Source: Lepidostoma basale | Taxonomy: Eukaryota; Arthropoda; Insecta; Trichoptera; Lepidostomatidae | NCBI GenBank assembly: GCA_022606425.2 | Contig: JAHDVF020000876.1 | Location: 372,001 to 436,000, forward strand | Length of the DNA stretch: 64,000 bases | Direction of reading: 5' to 3' | Shown here: positions 1-10,589 of the stretch, in pieces | Layout: each line of letters begins with the position of its first letter | Numbering within the stretch: position 1 is the stretch's first letter | Translations under genes and position numbers: made by a program | Notes under the pieces: model-generated | What the model was told of the DNA's origin: nothing | The model's input: only the letters and a program-made list of their open reading frames with translations | Database searches by the model: none

Positions 1-185
1 CTCCGTTGTTTCCAACTGGTCTAAAACGATTGCCAGATAAAAATTAGATCATTCCGATTATTCTAAGTGGGGCCCCAGAGGCTGTGGAGGTCATCATCAA
101 AAATAATGTTTTTTCACAAATTTATCTGATAAAATAAAATAAAAAAAATTGTCCGTTAATAAACTTAATGATATCAAATGTGTAC
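1..185. other. AT-rich stretch, no gene seen
   Basis: I see no open frame with protein-like composition and no repeat with a second copy in the window. Confidence 0.4.
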
Positions 186-480
186 AAATAGTAAACTAGT
201 AAATAATCCGACAGCACATAATATGATTCACGAAAGGAAACTTATTATATTCGGCGTAGCAACTCTGGTAGTCGGGAAAACGGACCACGGCACTTAAATA
301 CAGCTAGTACTGCGATGTCTTCCAAATGAAGTGAATGCAGGTAGCACGTGGTATCTGATTGAAAGAGAAACAGTGAGTTAGTGTTCTCTAACATGGAGTG
401 GAATGGGAGGATCTTCCAACAATAACTGGAAACACGAAGGTCGACAGACTTCAAGATCATCTTTTAGGAGTCCATCAAGC
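186..480 (-). repeat. Dispersed repeat, copy A (uninterrupted)
   Basis: Read on the minus strand, this stretch matches 28226-28515 and continues in 29748-29850. Shared blocks include ggactcctaaaagatga, ctctttcaatcagata, acttcatttggaagacat and cgttttcccgac. In the other copy a mariner element sits between the third and fourth block; here the blocks are contiguous, so this is the unoccupied form. No coding capacity is evident. The repeat may belong to a larger unrecognised element. Confidence 0.75.
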
Positions 481-605
481 ATCCAGCTTCTTGCAGTGGA
501 GACGACATGCCACTAACTTTTTACAACTTGAGTGTGTCAAATATAAGAATAAACTGAGTGGAAAGTCTAAAGAAAACTGGGAAAAGATCTCTAATATACA
601 CCTTG

Positions 606-862
606 CAGACAGTGGCGGTACTCCCACAGAAGCCCAGAAGCCCGGCTTGCATAAGAAATTTTGAACCAAAACCCCCAAATCTAAGAAATCGTGCCACCGC
701 ACCAGCCAACAACCCACCAAATCACCTTCCAACAATATTCCCATCATGCGTAAGAAGAATAGCCACAAGAGCTGAACCTCTGTAAGCCAGAAGAGGTTTT
801 GATCAAAAAATTCTTACGCAAGCCGGACTTCTGGGCTTCTATGGGAGTACCGCCACTGCTTG
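606..862. repeat. Long inverted repeat (about 65-bp arms)
   Basis: The arm at about 606-672 (gacagtggcggtactcccac and onward) recurs as its reverse complement at about 795-862 with few mismatches, separated by roughly 120 bp. A transcript could form a long hairpin. No transposase frame is associated. A small foldback or MITE-type element is the simplest reading. Confidence 0.7.
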
Positions 863-1254
863 CAGACAGCATTTATAATAATTGGTTTTAAAGACTGCTT
901 TTGAAGCATGCATTGCTACATCGTCTGGACACGAACCAACCCGATTATTTCAATGTTTTCAACAAGATTGCGCCAATGTCAAGCAGCATATGTTGTGCAA
1001 TGTCATGCAGTCATGCACAAGCTGAAATGTGTACAATGAGCTATGGAGAGACAAATGAAAGAAAGCTTGTCGATGTGATGGACCGTGTTACCATACTGAC
1101 ATGTCTCTAGACAGGGACAGAGTATTGATGTGAAGACCACGGCAGGGAAAAAGAAGCATTGGTCGACCCCACAATAGATGTGCTGACGATCATTAGAATT
1201 ATCCAGTCGGGGGATGAAGATAGAATAAAATGCAGAATATTTGAAACATTATCG
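863..1254. other. No gene recognised
   Basis: Only a short open frame (901-1110) is present. It shows no recognisable domain and no splice context, so I treat it as chance. Confidence 0.4.
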
Positions 1255-1575
1255 GTAAGGACCATAGTGGACATTTGCGGTATCTACAGTAGGAATCGTA
1301 GCCTTAGCATGTTTTGATTATAAAATTTCTGTTGAACAAAAAGTAAAGATGACCAGAATGTTTAAAGAAAAAGAATCAACTGATTGTGGCCCAAGTGTCC
1401 CCATTTTGATTTAAAGGAAACAACCGAATTAACACCTAATAACAATAATAACTTTGTGTCAAAAAACATATTGAATTTTTTAAGTGGCTTAAAATATCGT
1501 CCGATTTTATTGATCGCTATCGTGCGAACTGGAATTCTATTCATGATTATCAACATGGCATGGCATTTCAGTGGT
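1255..1575 (-). repeat. Dispersed repeat family B, copy 1
   Basis: The minus strand matches 23006-23300 over most of its length. Shared blocks are atcaataaaatcggacgata, tttaagcc-cttaaaaaa, gtgttaattcgg, tcctttaaatcaaaatg and ttttttgttcaacag. Reading in one frame gives short protein-like stretches (for example ATLINKIGRYF-like and FKSKWGHL) interrupted by stops, which suggests a decayed transposase fragment. I cannot assign the superfamily. Confidence 0.65.
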
Positions 1576-3600
1576 CCGAAAGCCAACATGTATTAATGAC
1601 ATCGCAGAAAGAGCTTGTGAAACTTACGTAAGAATACAACGTAAGGGCCCGCCATAATAATACGAGGAGGTACATCCTGTCATTACTATTGTAGCTATTA
1701 CTTTTGTATTATTATTGTAATAATTATTTTGTTGTAAATCGACATCAAAAGAAATACGAACAGGAACATGAGAATAAAAACATTACAGTTATCTTTTTGT
1801 TGCTATTGACAAATTCGCTAGAGCTGCATCTGAAGAGATCCATATCGAATGTCACCCCATTTAGAAGGCGAGAGAGAAGAGAATCCTTCAAGACGATCGA
1901 GGTTCGGGCGGACCTCGAAGCGCCTCGATTGGCGCCTTAAAATAAGATACTACCCCTTAAGTATAGTTTTCTCAGTATTTCTGGCTTGTAAATACCCCCG
2001 AATAACAGTTTAAATGATGGTTTCCTAGAAAGATCATTCGACGCGTGAAAACACAAAGAGAGCCCAACATCAGTGTGAGAAATAGTGAGGGATATAAAAT
2101 AGTAGTAACTATACTCCCCTTTCTAGTTCCAAGATGACTGTTTTATTTTCTGGGGTCCCAAATGATGGAACAGCCCTCAAAATTACTGCGAATCAGCGCT
2201 CCATAAAACCGGTGAATCACAATGGGGTGAGAAAGTTCCAACTCCAGTCCAGTATGATATCCCAATCCTTAATGTGATGTCAGGCAGGGATGTAAAGGAA
2301 TAGGTATAATAGGTACATCCGGTACGATAGTAAGCGCGTATCACATGGAGCCAATGACCGTGGCCCTGATTGGGCATCTCTCCGCCTCCAAGGGAAACTC
2401 ACAAACTCAGTCTCACAATTAGTATTCATCTCAGTTCAAGGTATGCCATCATAATACCTATATTCTGTCAAGTCGTAATATGCCTTCTGTAATCTGCACC
2501 ATCGCTCAGGCAATATCAAATCATGAAGAGCGGTAAGATGCTCCACCTCTCGAATATGGTATTTGTGACATAGAGTGTGCCGAGCATATGACAAGCGAAA
2601 TGGTCTCTCTGCGGGCGCAAGTGGCCATATCGACGTGTTTATCTCTGGCTTAAGGTTCTCCGATTCAAAAATGGAAACATCGTTCTATTTTCGAATGTCG
2701 GCCGCCAGATGAACGGCGGCGCCAACCGATTTGAGTTTATCCAATGAATCGGAAATAACGCGAGCACGCACACACATACACTAATGCGCGTGAGTACGCA
2801 CGGCATACTTCTTAGTGCTAGTGCACGACCTCCCCTTCCTTATTATTATAATTAATATAGCTCGACAGGGATGCTGGTCGCGGTACCCGCGTGCGGGCCT
2901 CTTCTTCTGTGGGTTCACGAAAGACAAATGAACCCAGCAGTGTCTCCTAAACAATCTAAGGGGCTAAGTGTACCGACCTGAAACCCGATTATGTATTTTT
3001 ACATTATGAGCGCCGAGAATGTGCGCGCCTCCATACAAACACGGCAACAGTTGGACGCTCTCCAAGTCAGCGCGAGGCCCGACGCGACATAGAGGTCAGG
3101 AGGAGTCTCGCGAGTGCCGTGCTGCAGGCCATGACCACCAGGCCAGGCCAGGCGCCATTCACCATCAGTGGCTCAGTGACGGTATATATTCGGATAGTAT
3201 TTATACTCGAAGTGCAATGCAATCAACGGGCTGATTAAGAACCATACTATGCAGAACTCGCTTTACATTCCGGGTCGATCAGAATATAATAACAAGCTGC
3301 AATGCAAGCTTAAGATCACACGGTCTGCCTGAATTACTGCCCGAGTGGTGTCATATAACTAAACTGATATTTTATGGGACACAATGGAATTGATACTCAA
3401 CTACAATGTTACAGGAAAAAGAAAATATAGATTGTCACCGGAGAGACAGAAATGTATCCAATATTTTTTTGTTTGTTAATAAAGTAACGAAATATTTAAT
3501 GTTGATGGAAACGTCCGTTTTCTGTAATAGAAGCCCTATTATAAAATGTTCCTTACCACAGGAACACTCAAGGAGTGTGGCTGGAACAATAATAGGACTC
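1576..3600. other. Non-coding stretch, no gene recognised
   Basis: Several open frames of 60-80 codons occur on both strands (1704-1940, 2183-2377, 3019-3234), but none has a recognisable domain, a splice pattern or a conserved copy. A CA-rich patch lies near 2763-2782. By position this is downstream of, or inside, the minus-strand gene whose exons lie at 3603-3832 and 13675-13905, so much of it could be intron. Confidence 0.4.
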
Positions 3601-3602
3601 AC

Positions 3603-3832
3603 CGCCCTTGTTGTTGACGTTGAAGGTCCTCAGTCTGTAGGAGTCCTCGCCCTCGGGGTCCGGGGAGCCCTGGCGCGCCACGCCGGCCGAGGGGACCTCG
3701 AGGAAGGCGGCCGAGCGGCGGTGCTGATACTGCGCCTGCGAGGCCGCGCCCCCGGCCCGGCGGCGCGCCGAGGCCTGGCGCCGCACCGGGGGGGGCGTCT
3801 CGGCTTCCGACAGCCGGGGCTCGCTGCTGTAC
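3603..3832 (-). CDS. Internal coding exon, GC-rich (possibly RGK-type small GTPase N-region)
   Basis: On the minus strand a 230-nt GC-rich block is bounded by an acceptor (ccattgcag, AG at 3834-3833) and a consensus donor (gtgagt at 3602-3597). The open frame encodes an Arg/Ala/Ser-rich low-complexity stretch starting YSSEPRLSEAET, with an RR-x-SARRR basic patch, and ending in the ordered segment DSYRLRTFNVNNKGG. That ending resembles the stretch ahead of the G domain in insect RGK (Rad/Gem/Rem-like) GTPases; this is a family resemblance from memory and weak. No GTPase motifs appear in the window, so the rest of the gene would lie beyond position 1. The exon at 13675-13905 is probably from the same gene, but the two phases do not match directly (phase 1 out, two bases needed), so at least one more exon or another splice choice is required. 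Confidence 0.45.
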
Positions 3833-3854
3833 CTGCAATGGTGATGGTTCTACA

Positions 3855-4790
3855 TTAGGAAGACAAGATACTTTCTAAAGCCAAGAGTATTTGTCCCCTG
3901 AACGTACTTTCACTAATATGAAAGACGTCGATCTCCGAGGAGACCGCGTTCGGTAGACCAATTGCTCTTCCCACCGGTGTCACCAGAGGCAGATTGGTTC
4001 TGGCCGCCGGTAGGTAAAACAATCTGTGCTGTCGCTGTCGGAGATATCTATCGGGGACAAAAAGACCGACATCTTCCAGTACGGCCGAGTTCTCGAAGTA
4101 TCCCCTAATTAATCTAAAGAAATGGATTATTAGATGTTCATCTCTTCGAAGCCGTAGAGAATTGGTTCCGAGCATTTCCAAAAGAAATGCCATAGGATAG
4201 AGCCACGGATAACTGTAGGATGGTAGTTACCATACTCCCTCATGTAGAGATACCTCAGAATTTTTTTCTGAACCCTCTCCAGCATAACGGAATATCTCGC
4301 CTCGTGAGGACTCCATATCACAGAACCACTTTCGAGGCTGCTCCGAACCAACGCGTTGTATAGGACTCTGAGCACATTGGGATCTCTGAAAACTCTTCCG
4401 ATCCGGACGATGAACCCCAACATCCTCAGTGCAATGTCACAAATCCTCTCGATATGTGCACGAAAAGTCAGCCTACTCTCTTAGATGATCCCGAGATCTC
4501 TCATCGTAGATACATGTGCTAGTTGCTGGTTGTTCATTGTGTATCTATAATACATGGTTTTTAATGCCCTAGTAAAAGATAGCATAACGCACTTAGAGAC
4601 ATTGAATTGTATTTGATTACCGTGACTCCAACAATATTATTAATGTCCGACTGGAGGTGTAGGAATAATTTCAGATCATCGGCAAATAAAAGAAATCGCG
4701 AGAAGTTTATCACGTCCTTCGAAATATCATTTATAAAGATGGTGAAGATGGTGAAGAGTCTCATAATTTTGTCTCCCTATAACGTATTAC
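3855..4790 (-). pseudogene. Decayed LINE reverse transcriptase, C-terminal half
   Basis: The minus strand encodes, in three broken frames, a non-LTR retrotransposon RT. The upstream part carries the catalytic-type motif FADDLK at about 4680-4700, preceded by LFTIFINDIS. The middle part has LYNALVRSSLE...VIWSPHEARY...LERVQKKILRYL, typical of the post-RT region of jockey/CR1-like LINEs. The last part ends SEIDVFHISES and a stop at 3855. Related fragments lie on the plus strand at 35736-36440. The copy is 5'-truncated and frameshifted, and it lies next to, and presumably in the intron beside, the 3603-3832 exon. Confidence 0.85.
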
Positions 4791-4799
4791 TGAGACGAT

Positions 4800-5467
4800 A
4801 AAATGATAGGGTTTGTATGGAAAATCAATGTTTTTTTAGTTTTCGGCATGAGTTTTTTTAAGATAACTCAGATACATATAAGAATCACCTGTTAATAGAG
4901 TTGAGAAATACTGGAGCAGTCTTGCGGCAATGATAACGAGGTTCAACCAAGTCAAACAGCGCATATCGAACATGCTTCAGAGCCACTAAAACTTGCTGTG
5001 AATGTTTGACGCAACTTTAGTTAGGTACCTACTGCAGAAACCACATTGTGTTTCATGGTCAACAAACGGAAAAGCCAAAAGAACGGACTAAGCAAGTGAC
5101 GTCTTTATCTCGCCGGATAAAAGAACGCCGCACATATCTAGAACAAGATTCAATGTCTACAAATGACGATGATACATTCTTTTTTCCAAGCAAAGTAAGA
5201 CCAATAACATAAATCAAGCTGCTATTAGAGGCGCAGCCACAACCTCAAACCGAAACCAAGAAGCCACGAACCCTTGCGTACATTAGAATAAAAGAAATCA
5301 AGAGGGACCAGGCCACACGTAATATACTGCTATTTCCCTCTATGTCCCGCCTAACATAACAAGCAGCCGCCCATAACTGCAACGGGCCCTATGTCCCGAA
5401 TCACTTGACCTGATATTGAAACGGGAGATGACGCTTTTTGAATGTGGAGGCAAAAAAGGAAAGAACT
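4800..5467. other. No gene recognised
   Basis: The stretch is AT-rich with no long frame. Nothing repeated elsewhere was noticed. Confidence 0.4.
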
Positions 5468-5640
5468 TAGAAACTAACAAACTAACATACCATCACGCCA
5501 TTTCCCCGGAGGGGTAGGCAGAGAGGATGGATCGCCACATTGTTCTATCCTGACACAACTCTCACGCCTCTTCTACATTCACACATCGTGGCATTTAGAA
5601 GCTAGTCGATACCGCCAACCAGTGTTGAACCCGAGCGTGC
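5468..5640 (-). mobile_element. LINE 3'-end fragment
   Basis: The minus strand reads tagaagaggcgtgagagttg...caggatagaac...ctgcctacccctccgggg...gcgtgatggt. The same ending occurs at 55100-55190 and 19255-19312, both on the plus strand. At 55 kb it follows a recognisable LINE ORF, so this is the 3' terminus of the same family, truncated at its 5' side. Confidence 0.8.
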
Positions 5641-5989
5641 GTTTTCTGCCGCTGCCGCTGGGTGTACCTACCTATGTTTAACGAAATAAGATCCAATTTA
5701 AAAAACGAAATTTTAAATATTTCATTATTACTCCGGAAACACTTACAAAAAACACATCATCAGGTATGTTTTTCTAAATATAATTATCTTTTATTTCATA
5801 CAGCAACTTCATAAATTCACGAGCATAACTACTTAGAACAAAATGTATGACCTCGAGGGACTGGATTCCCTAATCTCCGGCGATGTTTCTGTCCCGGATG
5901 AACCGGGGACAGGCCCAGGGAATGTACGGACGAGGCTGACGAAAGGGTGTCGCTACGCCCTATAACGGGCTCGGATATGTGTCAATATT

Positions 5990-6505
5990 GTGGCTGACAT
6001 CAAGCAGTTACACAAGACATTAACTCGTTGGGTGCCGAATACGCGCTGGGCGCGTATATCTAACAGTTCCCCCGGTGCGGAATACCATAATATGGATGAT
6101 ACCAATGAGTGCATTTTCCAAGATGACTGTGCACTGTGCCACCGAGCACAAACTGTAAGTATTATTTTTTTCTGACACTGTGATTTATAATGTTCACAAA
6201 ACAATATTAAAAAAATATAACACTGTTAAAATAATTTTTAGGTCAAAGAATATATGAAAATTCATGGGATTCCAACACTGGATTGGCCCGGAAATAGCCC
6301 TGACCTAAACCCTATCGAGAACTTGTGCCATAAAATGGCAATTGAAATAAATAAACTGAAGCCTCCGTCAAAGGAAAACCTTAAAAACACCATCGAAAAA
6401 GTGTGATTGAAAAAGTATCCAAGACTACATACATAATTTGGTGAAATCCATGCCTAAACGTATTGAAGCAGTTATTTAAAAAAAAGGAGGAACAACAATG
6501 TACTG
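5990..6505 (+). pseudogene. Tc1-type transposase remnant with intron-like insert
   Basis: The C-terminal part of a Tc1/mariner-superfamily transposase is readable. FQDDCALCH corresponds to the second catalytic Asp block, and LDWPGNSPDLNPIEN carries the final catalytic Glu, followed by the usual SMPKRIEAVI and KKGGTTMY ending near 6505. The frame is split at 6155-6241 by an 87-bp AT-rich insert that begins gtaagt and ends ttttag; removing it restores the reading frame exactly (QT/VKEY). Downstream there is a TGA where a Trp is usual, plus a frameshift, so the copy is dead. The N-terminal 40 residues before FQDD do not resemble Tc1. Counting from the first D of FQDD gives 35 residues to the Glu. 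Confidence 0.85.
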
Positions 6506-6509
6506 ATTT

Positions 6510-7320
6510 TGTTGGTTTTTGATAATTGTTAGTGTTATATACCTATGTAATTTTATTTGAAATAAATATGTGTTTATTTAAATTATGTGAGTATTTAAAA
6601 AATTTGTGACAAAAAATTGAAAATCTACAAATTAACTCTAAAATTAAGAAAAAATATTTTTTTTGATCCCTAAGAAGGCACTTTTCTTGCAGATCATCTT
6701 TAAACAGTGTTGCTTAATAATTTGGAGTTAAAGGTTACAAGGAATCACAAAAAAATTATATAATTACAAAAAACCGATATTTTCAGTGTGAAAAGATTTC
6801 TGTGCTCGCTACTGCATATTCATTTTCTTGTATAAAAAATTACAAAAATAAAAAATAAAATTTCCCGCATGAATATAGGTACCTACTCGTATAATTTGCG
6901 AGTGTACCTAAAGTCAGCTTCAGTCTTACTTCACTTATCTCAAAGCGAGTGTAAACTTGAGCCGCCAGTGAATGCTACTCACTAAGTGTGTACTACAAAA
7001 TGAAATTTCTAAATATTTTTTATTTTTAATATTGTTTTATCGTTTTGAAAATTGCTATTTTTTCCGCACCCCGTGAATGTTCGCGATATATTGGCCGCCG
7101 TGAACGTGTTAAGTGCTTTATTTGTTCATATGTTTATATTTAATTCGTATATTTGAAAAATAATCACTTAATAAATAATGCATTCATATAACATTTTTTC
7201 AATGTTATTTAAAAAAATCTTAGGAACTACGAATGTTAAGTAAAGGCGCAACCTAGGGTTAGGTTAGCTGGCGAGGCGAGCCCTGCACGTGAACACAGGA
7301 CGCAAGTGTGTCACAATATT
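6510..7320. other. AT-rich flank, no gene seen
   Basis: Only short frames are present. The start probably includes the 3' terminal part of the Tc1-type remnant. Confidence 0.4.
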
Positions 7321-7819
7321 ATTATTATTAGGGCTCGGAATTGACATCAAAAGTATATTTCAGAGTTTTCAGGGTGAGAGCAATTAAGTAGCATATTCGA
7401 ACTTGCTACTGTTGTGACAAGGAAAACTGGCCATGGCAGAGAATACTCTGAAAGCCGGAGACTGTTTGAAGGTGTTTTATACTTAAATGGTGTGCGTGGA
7501 TCCAACGTACGTGGATGCTCTACTACGTTAAATACGGAGAAAGGGTAAAGGTAAACCTTTGACGACGAAGAGCATGCCATTGGCAGAACCAAGGCGGCGG
7601 CGGCGCGGCGCTTAACAATCCGAAAGTCTTTACTGAGTTTCCTGAACTTCCTTCGTGCAGCGATGTTTGGAAAGCTGTTGGCGCGGGGCGCCGTTTTGAC
7701 TTCGGTTATGGAAATTGTTCTAATAGTTGACGTGACCAGAGAAAGGGGGGACCTTGCCTCCATCCCGCCTGGGAAGTAATTGGATGGCGCCATCAATCTA
7801 CAAGTTCTTACCGATTATC

Positions 7820-8800
7820 TCGGCAGACGTCGAGAGTTCGTTCACCAACCTAAACCAAACTCTTGTACTTGACGAGTGTTTCATAGTATACCTACGTACG
7901 AGTATACGTTAAGTGGTGACCCCGACGTGATTTATAAGTTTGTGTGGGAATAATGGCTTACAGTGCTAGTGGCGGTTCCGGCCCGAAATTCCGGATTTTT
8001 GGGATGAACATCCTCGGCTTTGGTTTCACCAACTGGAGGCAATTTTGGCCCCACAAAAAATTAACGACGATAATAAATACCTAATTCTGGTCGCGAAACT
8101 GGGTAAAAATGAACTGCGACAAATCAGTGACATATTAAACAACCCTCCGGCAGAACACAGATATCTGGCGCTGAAGAATAGACTTCTTCAAGTCTACGAA
8201 GAGTCAGAGACCCAGCAACTCCAACAACTTCTCGGGGAGCTGGAATTAGGCGATCAGAAGCCTTCGCAACTCCTGCGACGGATGAAAGAGTTGGCGATTA
8301 ACAAACTCTCTGACGAGACGCTCAGGATCCTTTGGCTGGGACGTCTCCCACAAACCGTTCGTGCGGTCCTGACCGTCTGCGAAGTACAAGAGATGGAGAA
8401 GCTGGTACAGATCGCCGACAAAATAATCGAAACTATCAGAAGCTCCGATATTGCTGAGGTTAAGGCGCATTCATCTTCGGCCATTGAGATGCTGACGCGT
8501 ACCGTGGAAAAGCTGCAATTGGAAATAGCCAGCTTACGACGAGAACCACGAGGCCGCGAGCGACGACGCTCAACTTCAAGAGCCCGCCGGTCAACCTCCC
8601 GAAATTTTTCCCGTGCACCAGAGCCTGGCGATCCCAATTACCTGTGCTGGTACCATTTCAATTTTGGCCCAAAGGCTCGCAGGTGCCAAGATCAGTGTAC
8701 CTACAAGTCAATAAATGCACTATAATAGCTACCGAACTGACGTGTCTTTCCGTAATAGTGTTTCATAGTATGCCTACGTATACCTAAATACTTATTGTAG
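7820..8800 (+). mobile_element. Gypsy-type LTR retrotransposon remnant (gag region)
   Basis: A primer-binding-site-like string, gtggtgaccccgacgtgatt, lies at about 7913-7932 just downstream of an LTR-like end (gtgtttcatagtatacctacg). A gag frame follows, and at 8705-8800 another LTR-like stretch begins (gtcaataaatgcac...gaactgacgtgtct). That last stretch also occurs at 63180-63290. No protease, RT or integrase is present, so the element has lost pol by internal deletion. Confidence 0.75.
7953..8725 (+). pseudogene. Gag polyprotein fragment of gypsy-type retrotransposon
   Basis: The frame encodes the arthropod retrotransposon Gag core: IPDFWDEHPRLWFHQLEA at about 7990-8045, then PPAEHRYLALKNRLL, ELELGDQKPSQLLRRM and ILWLGRLPQTVRAVL, a coiled-coil-like stretch, an RS/RR-rich basic region, and a terminal CWYHFNFGPKARRC zinc-knuckle-like segment. 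The ATG at 7953 (ATG GCT TAC...) is one base out of frame with the Gag core, so a small indel breaks it. After YKS the frame runs into LTR-like sequence and stops at 8725. In relatives, protease and RT follow here. Confidence 0.85.
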
Positions 8801-8889
8801 GTACTTGAAAAAATTTAAAAATACGATACAAAAAATAGTTTGTCACACATAAGGTTAGACAATATAAATCCGAGCCCTAGTTATTATAC

Positions 8890-9300
8890 AAAGCTTACAG
8901 AAGGCATAGAAGGCGCGACCAGTAATGTCACGCCTTCTTTGGCTTTGAGAAAATACCTTCGTTCAGAAATGAATTTCAAGCATTAAATAAGATTATGTAA
9001 ATTAAAACTGTGTTTCTAAAAAATGACTTATTTTAATTAAAAAATATATTTGCATCTTCTATCGGATTTTAGCCGAATCTATATAAATAAAAATGTAAAG
9101 GTTAAGTTGTACATTTAAAGTGTACCTAACATCATTTTAATTGTTCGACTCAGTCTTCACACGTTGACAAATTCTACTTGTTGTGCAATACATAAGCAAT
9201 GATAACCATTATACTTACATCTAACAATAATCGACGAAATAGCGACATCGCAGAAAGCCTCACGCAGAAGAGTGCAAATGCAGCCGAGTCTTTCCTATAT
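8890..9300. other. No gene recognised
   Basis: AT-rich spacer between the gag remnant and the mariner element. A short near-palindrome, gaaggcgcgacc...gtcacgccttctttgg, lies at about 8908-8942. Confidence 0.4.
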
Positions 9301-9304
9301 ATTA

Positions 9305-10585
9305 GGTCCTTACATATGAAATTGGCGTTTTGTATGGGAGGAACATAAAGTTGATTTTTTTTAAATATGATATATTTATTTAATCAAAGTATGTACCATT
9401 GCTATCTATGCACTTTTGCCATCTCATAGGTAGTTCATCGATCCATTTACTAAAAAAAACATTCGGACGGGAATCAATAAAATCTTTGAAGTCGGTTTGG
9501 ACTGCCCCATCGGAGTTGAATTTTTTCCCTTGCAAGAAGTTATCCAAATTTCGAAAAAAATAGTAATCTGTTGGGGCAAGGTCCGGAGAGTACGGTGGAT
9601 GTCTTAGACATTCCAATTGAAGCTCTTCTAATTTGGTAGCCGTCTGTTGTGCAGTGTGTGGTCTAGCGTTATCATGAAGCAGCAGTGGCCTAGAGCGATT
9701 AACCAGCCTCGGTTGTTTAGCAGCTAGCTTTTCCATCATGGTTTGCAGTTGCTGACAATAGACATCTGCCGTAATCGTCTGGCCAGATTTAAGAAAGCTG
9801 TAGTGAAAGACACCAGCACTAGTTCACCAAACGCTCACAAGTAACTTTTCTGGAGTCAATTTTCGCTTGGGGCATGGTTTGGCTGGTTCGGCAGGGTTCA
9901 GACATTGCGATGAGCACTTCCGATTATCATACAGGATCCACTTTTCATCACAGGTAATGATTCGATTCAAAATCCCTTCATTATTGTGCCGGTTGAGTAA
10001 TGCAACGCAGCAGTCGACGCGCGTTTGTTGATTTGCTTCACTCAATTCGTGAGGTACCCACCTTTCAAGCTTTTTCACCTTCCCAATTTGCTTCAAGTGG
10101 ATTAAAACAGTTTTATCACTAACACCGCAGCCTGCAGCTAACTCGGACGTGGTTTGCGATGGATCCGCTTCCACAATAGCCTTCAATTCTTCATTATCAA
10201 CTTTGGTCTCCGGCCGTCCACGGGGCTTGTTCTGCAGGTCGAAATTTCCAGAACGAAAACGTTGGAACCAAAAACGCACTGTGTTTTCTTTTGCGGCACC
10301 GTCGCCATACACATCATTAATCCTTCGAGCCGTTTCTGCAGCACTGGTGCCACGGTGGAACTCGTACTCGTAAATAACGCGATATTTCAAGTTTTCCATT
10401 TTGTAAACTGAGTGACGCAAAGAAAAAAAACAATTGAGGAAAAAACAAATGAATTATAATTTTCGAAACACAAATACTTGAGTAAATAGCTGTATAAATT
10501 TGAATTTTGAATTCCTAACCAAAGAGAAGATATTTGAGATCAAAGTTGCCAGTACGGCAAAACGCCAATTTCATATGTAAGGACC
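9305..10585 (-). mobile_element. Mariner transposon, near-complete
   Basis: The ends are inverted repeats of about 28 bp (ggtccttacatatgaaattg at the left; its complement at 10558-10585), each flanked by the dinucleotide TA, the normal Tc1/mariner target duplication. Length is 1281 bp, standard for mariner. It carries one transposase frame on the minus strand. The near identity of the two termini implies a fairly recent insertion. It lies in the presumed long intron of the minus-strand gene with exons at 3.6 and 13.7 kb. Confidence 0.95.
9380..10420 (-). pseudogene. Mariner transposase with a single nonsense codon
   Basis: The minus-strand frame runs from ATG near 10420 (10402 is an alternative) to a stop at 9380 and gives a full-length mariner transposase of about 346 codons. 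The N-terminal helix-turn-helix region (HRGTSAAETARRINDVYG, then VRFWFQRFRSGNFDL and KPRGRP) precedes the catalytic domain: ITCDEKW (D), LLHDNARPHTA (D) and SPDLAPTDYYFF (D), a DD34D triad. One TGA at 9824-9826 interrupts an otherwise continuous frame where the family has the second Trp of VWW. That nonsense codon is the only lesion I can see. Confidence 0.93.
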
Positions 10586-10589
10586 TAAT

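Noticed and set aside
3599..3838. Long open frame MQVQQRAPAVGSRDA... on the minus strand
   Set aside because: Alternative frame of the GC-rich exon 3603-3832. The overlapping frame ends in an ordered, protein-like segment at a consensus donor; this one is Gly/Pro/Arg noise.
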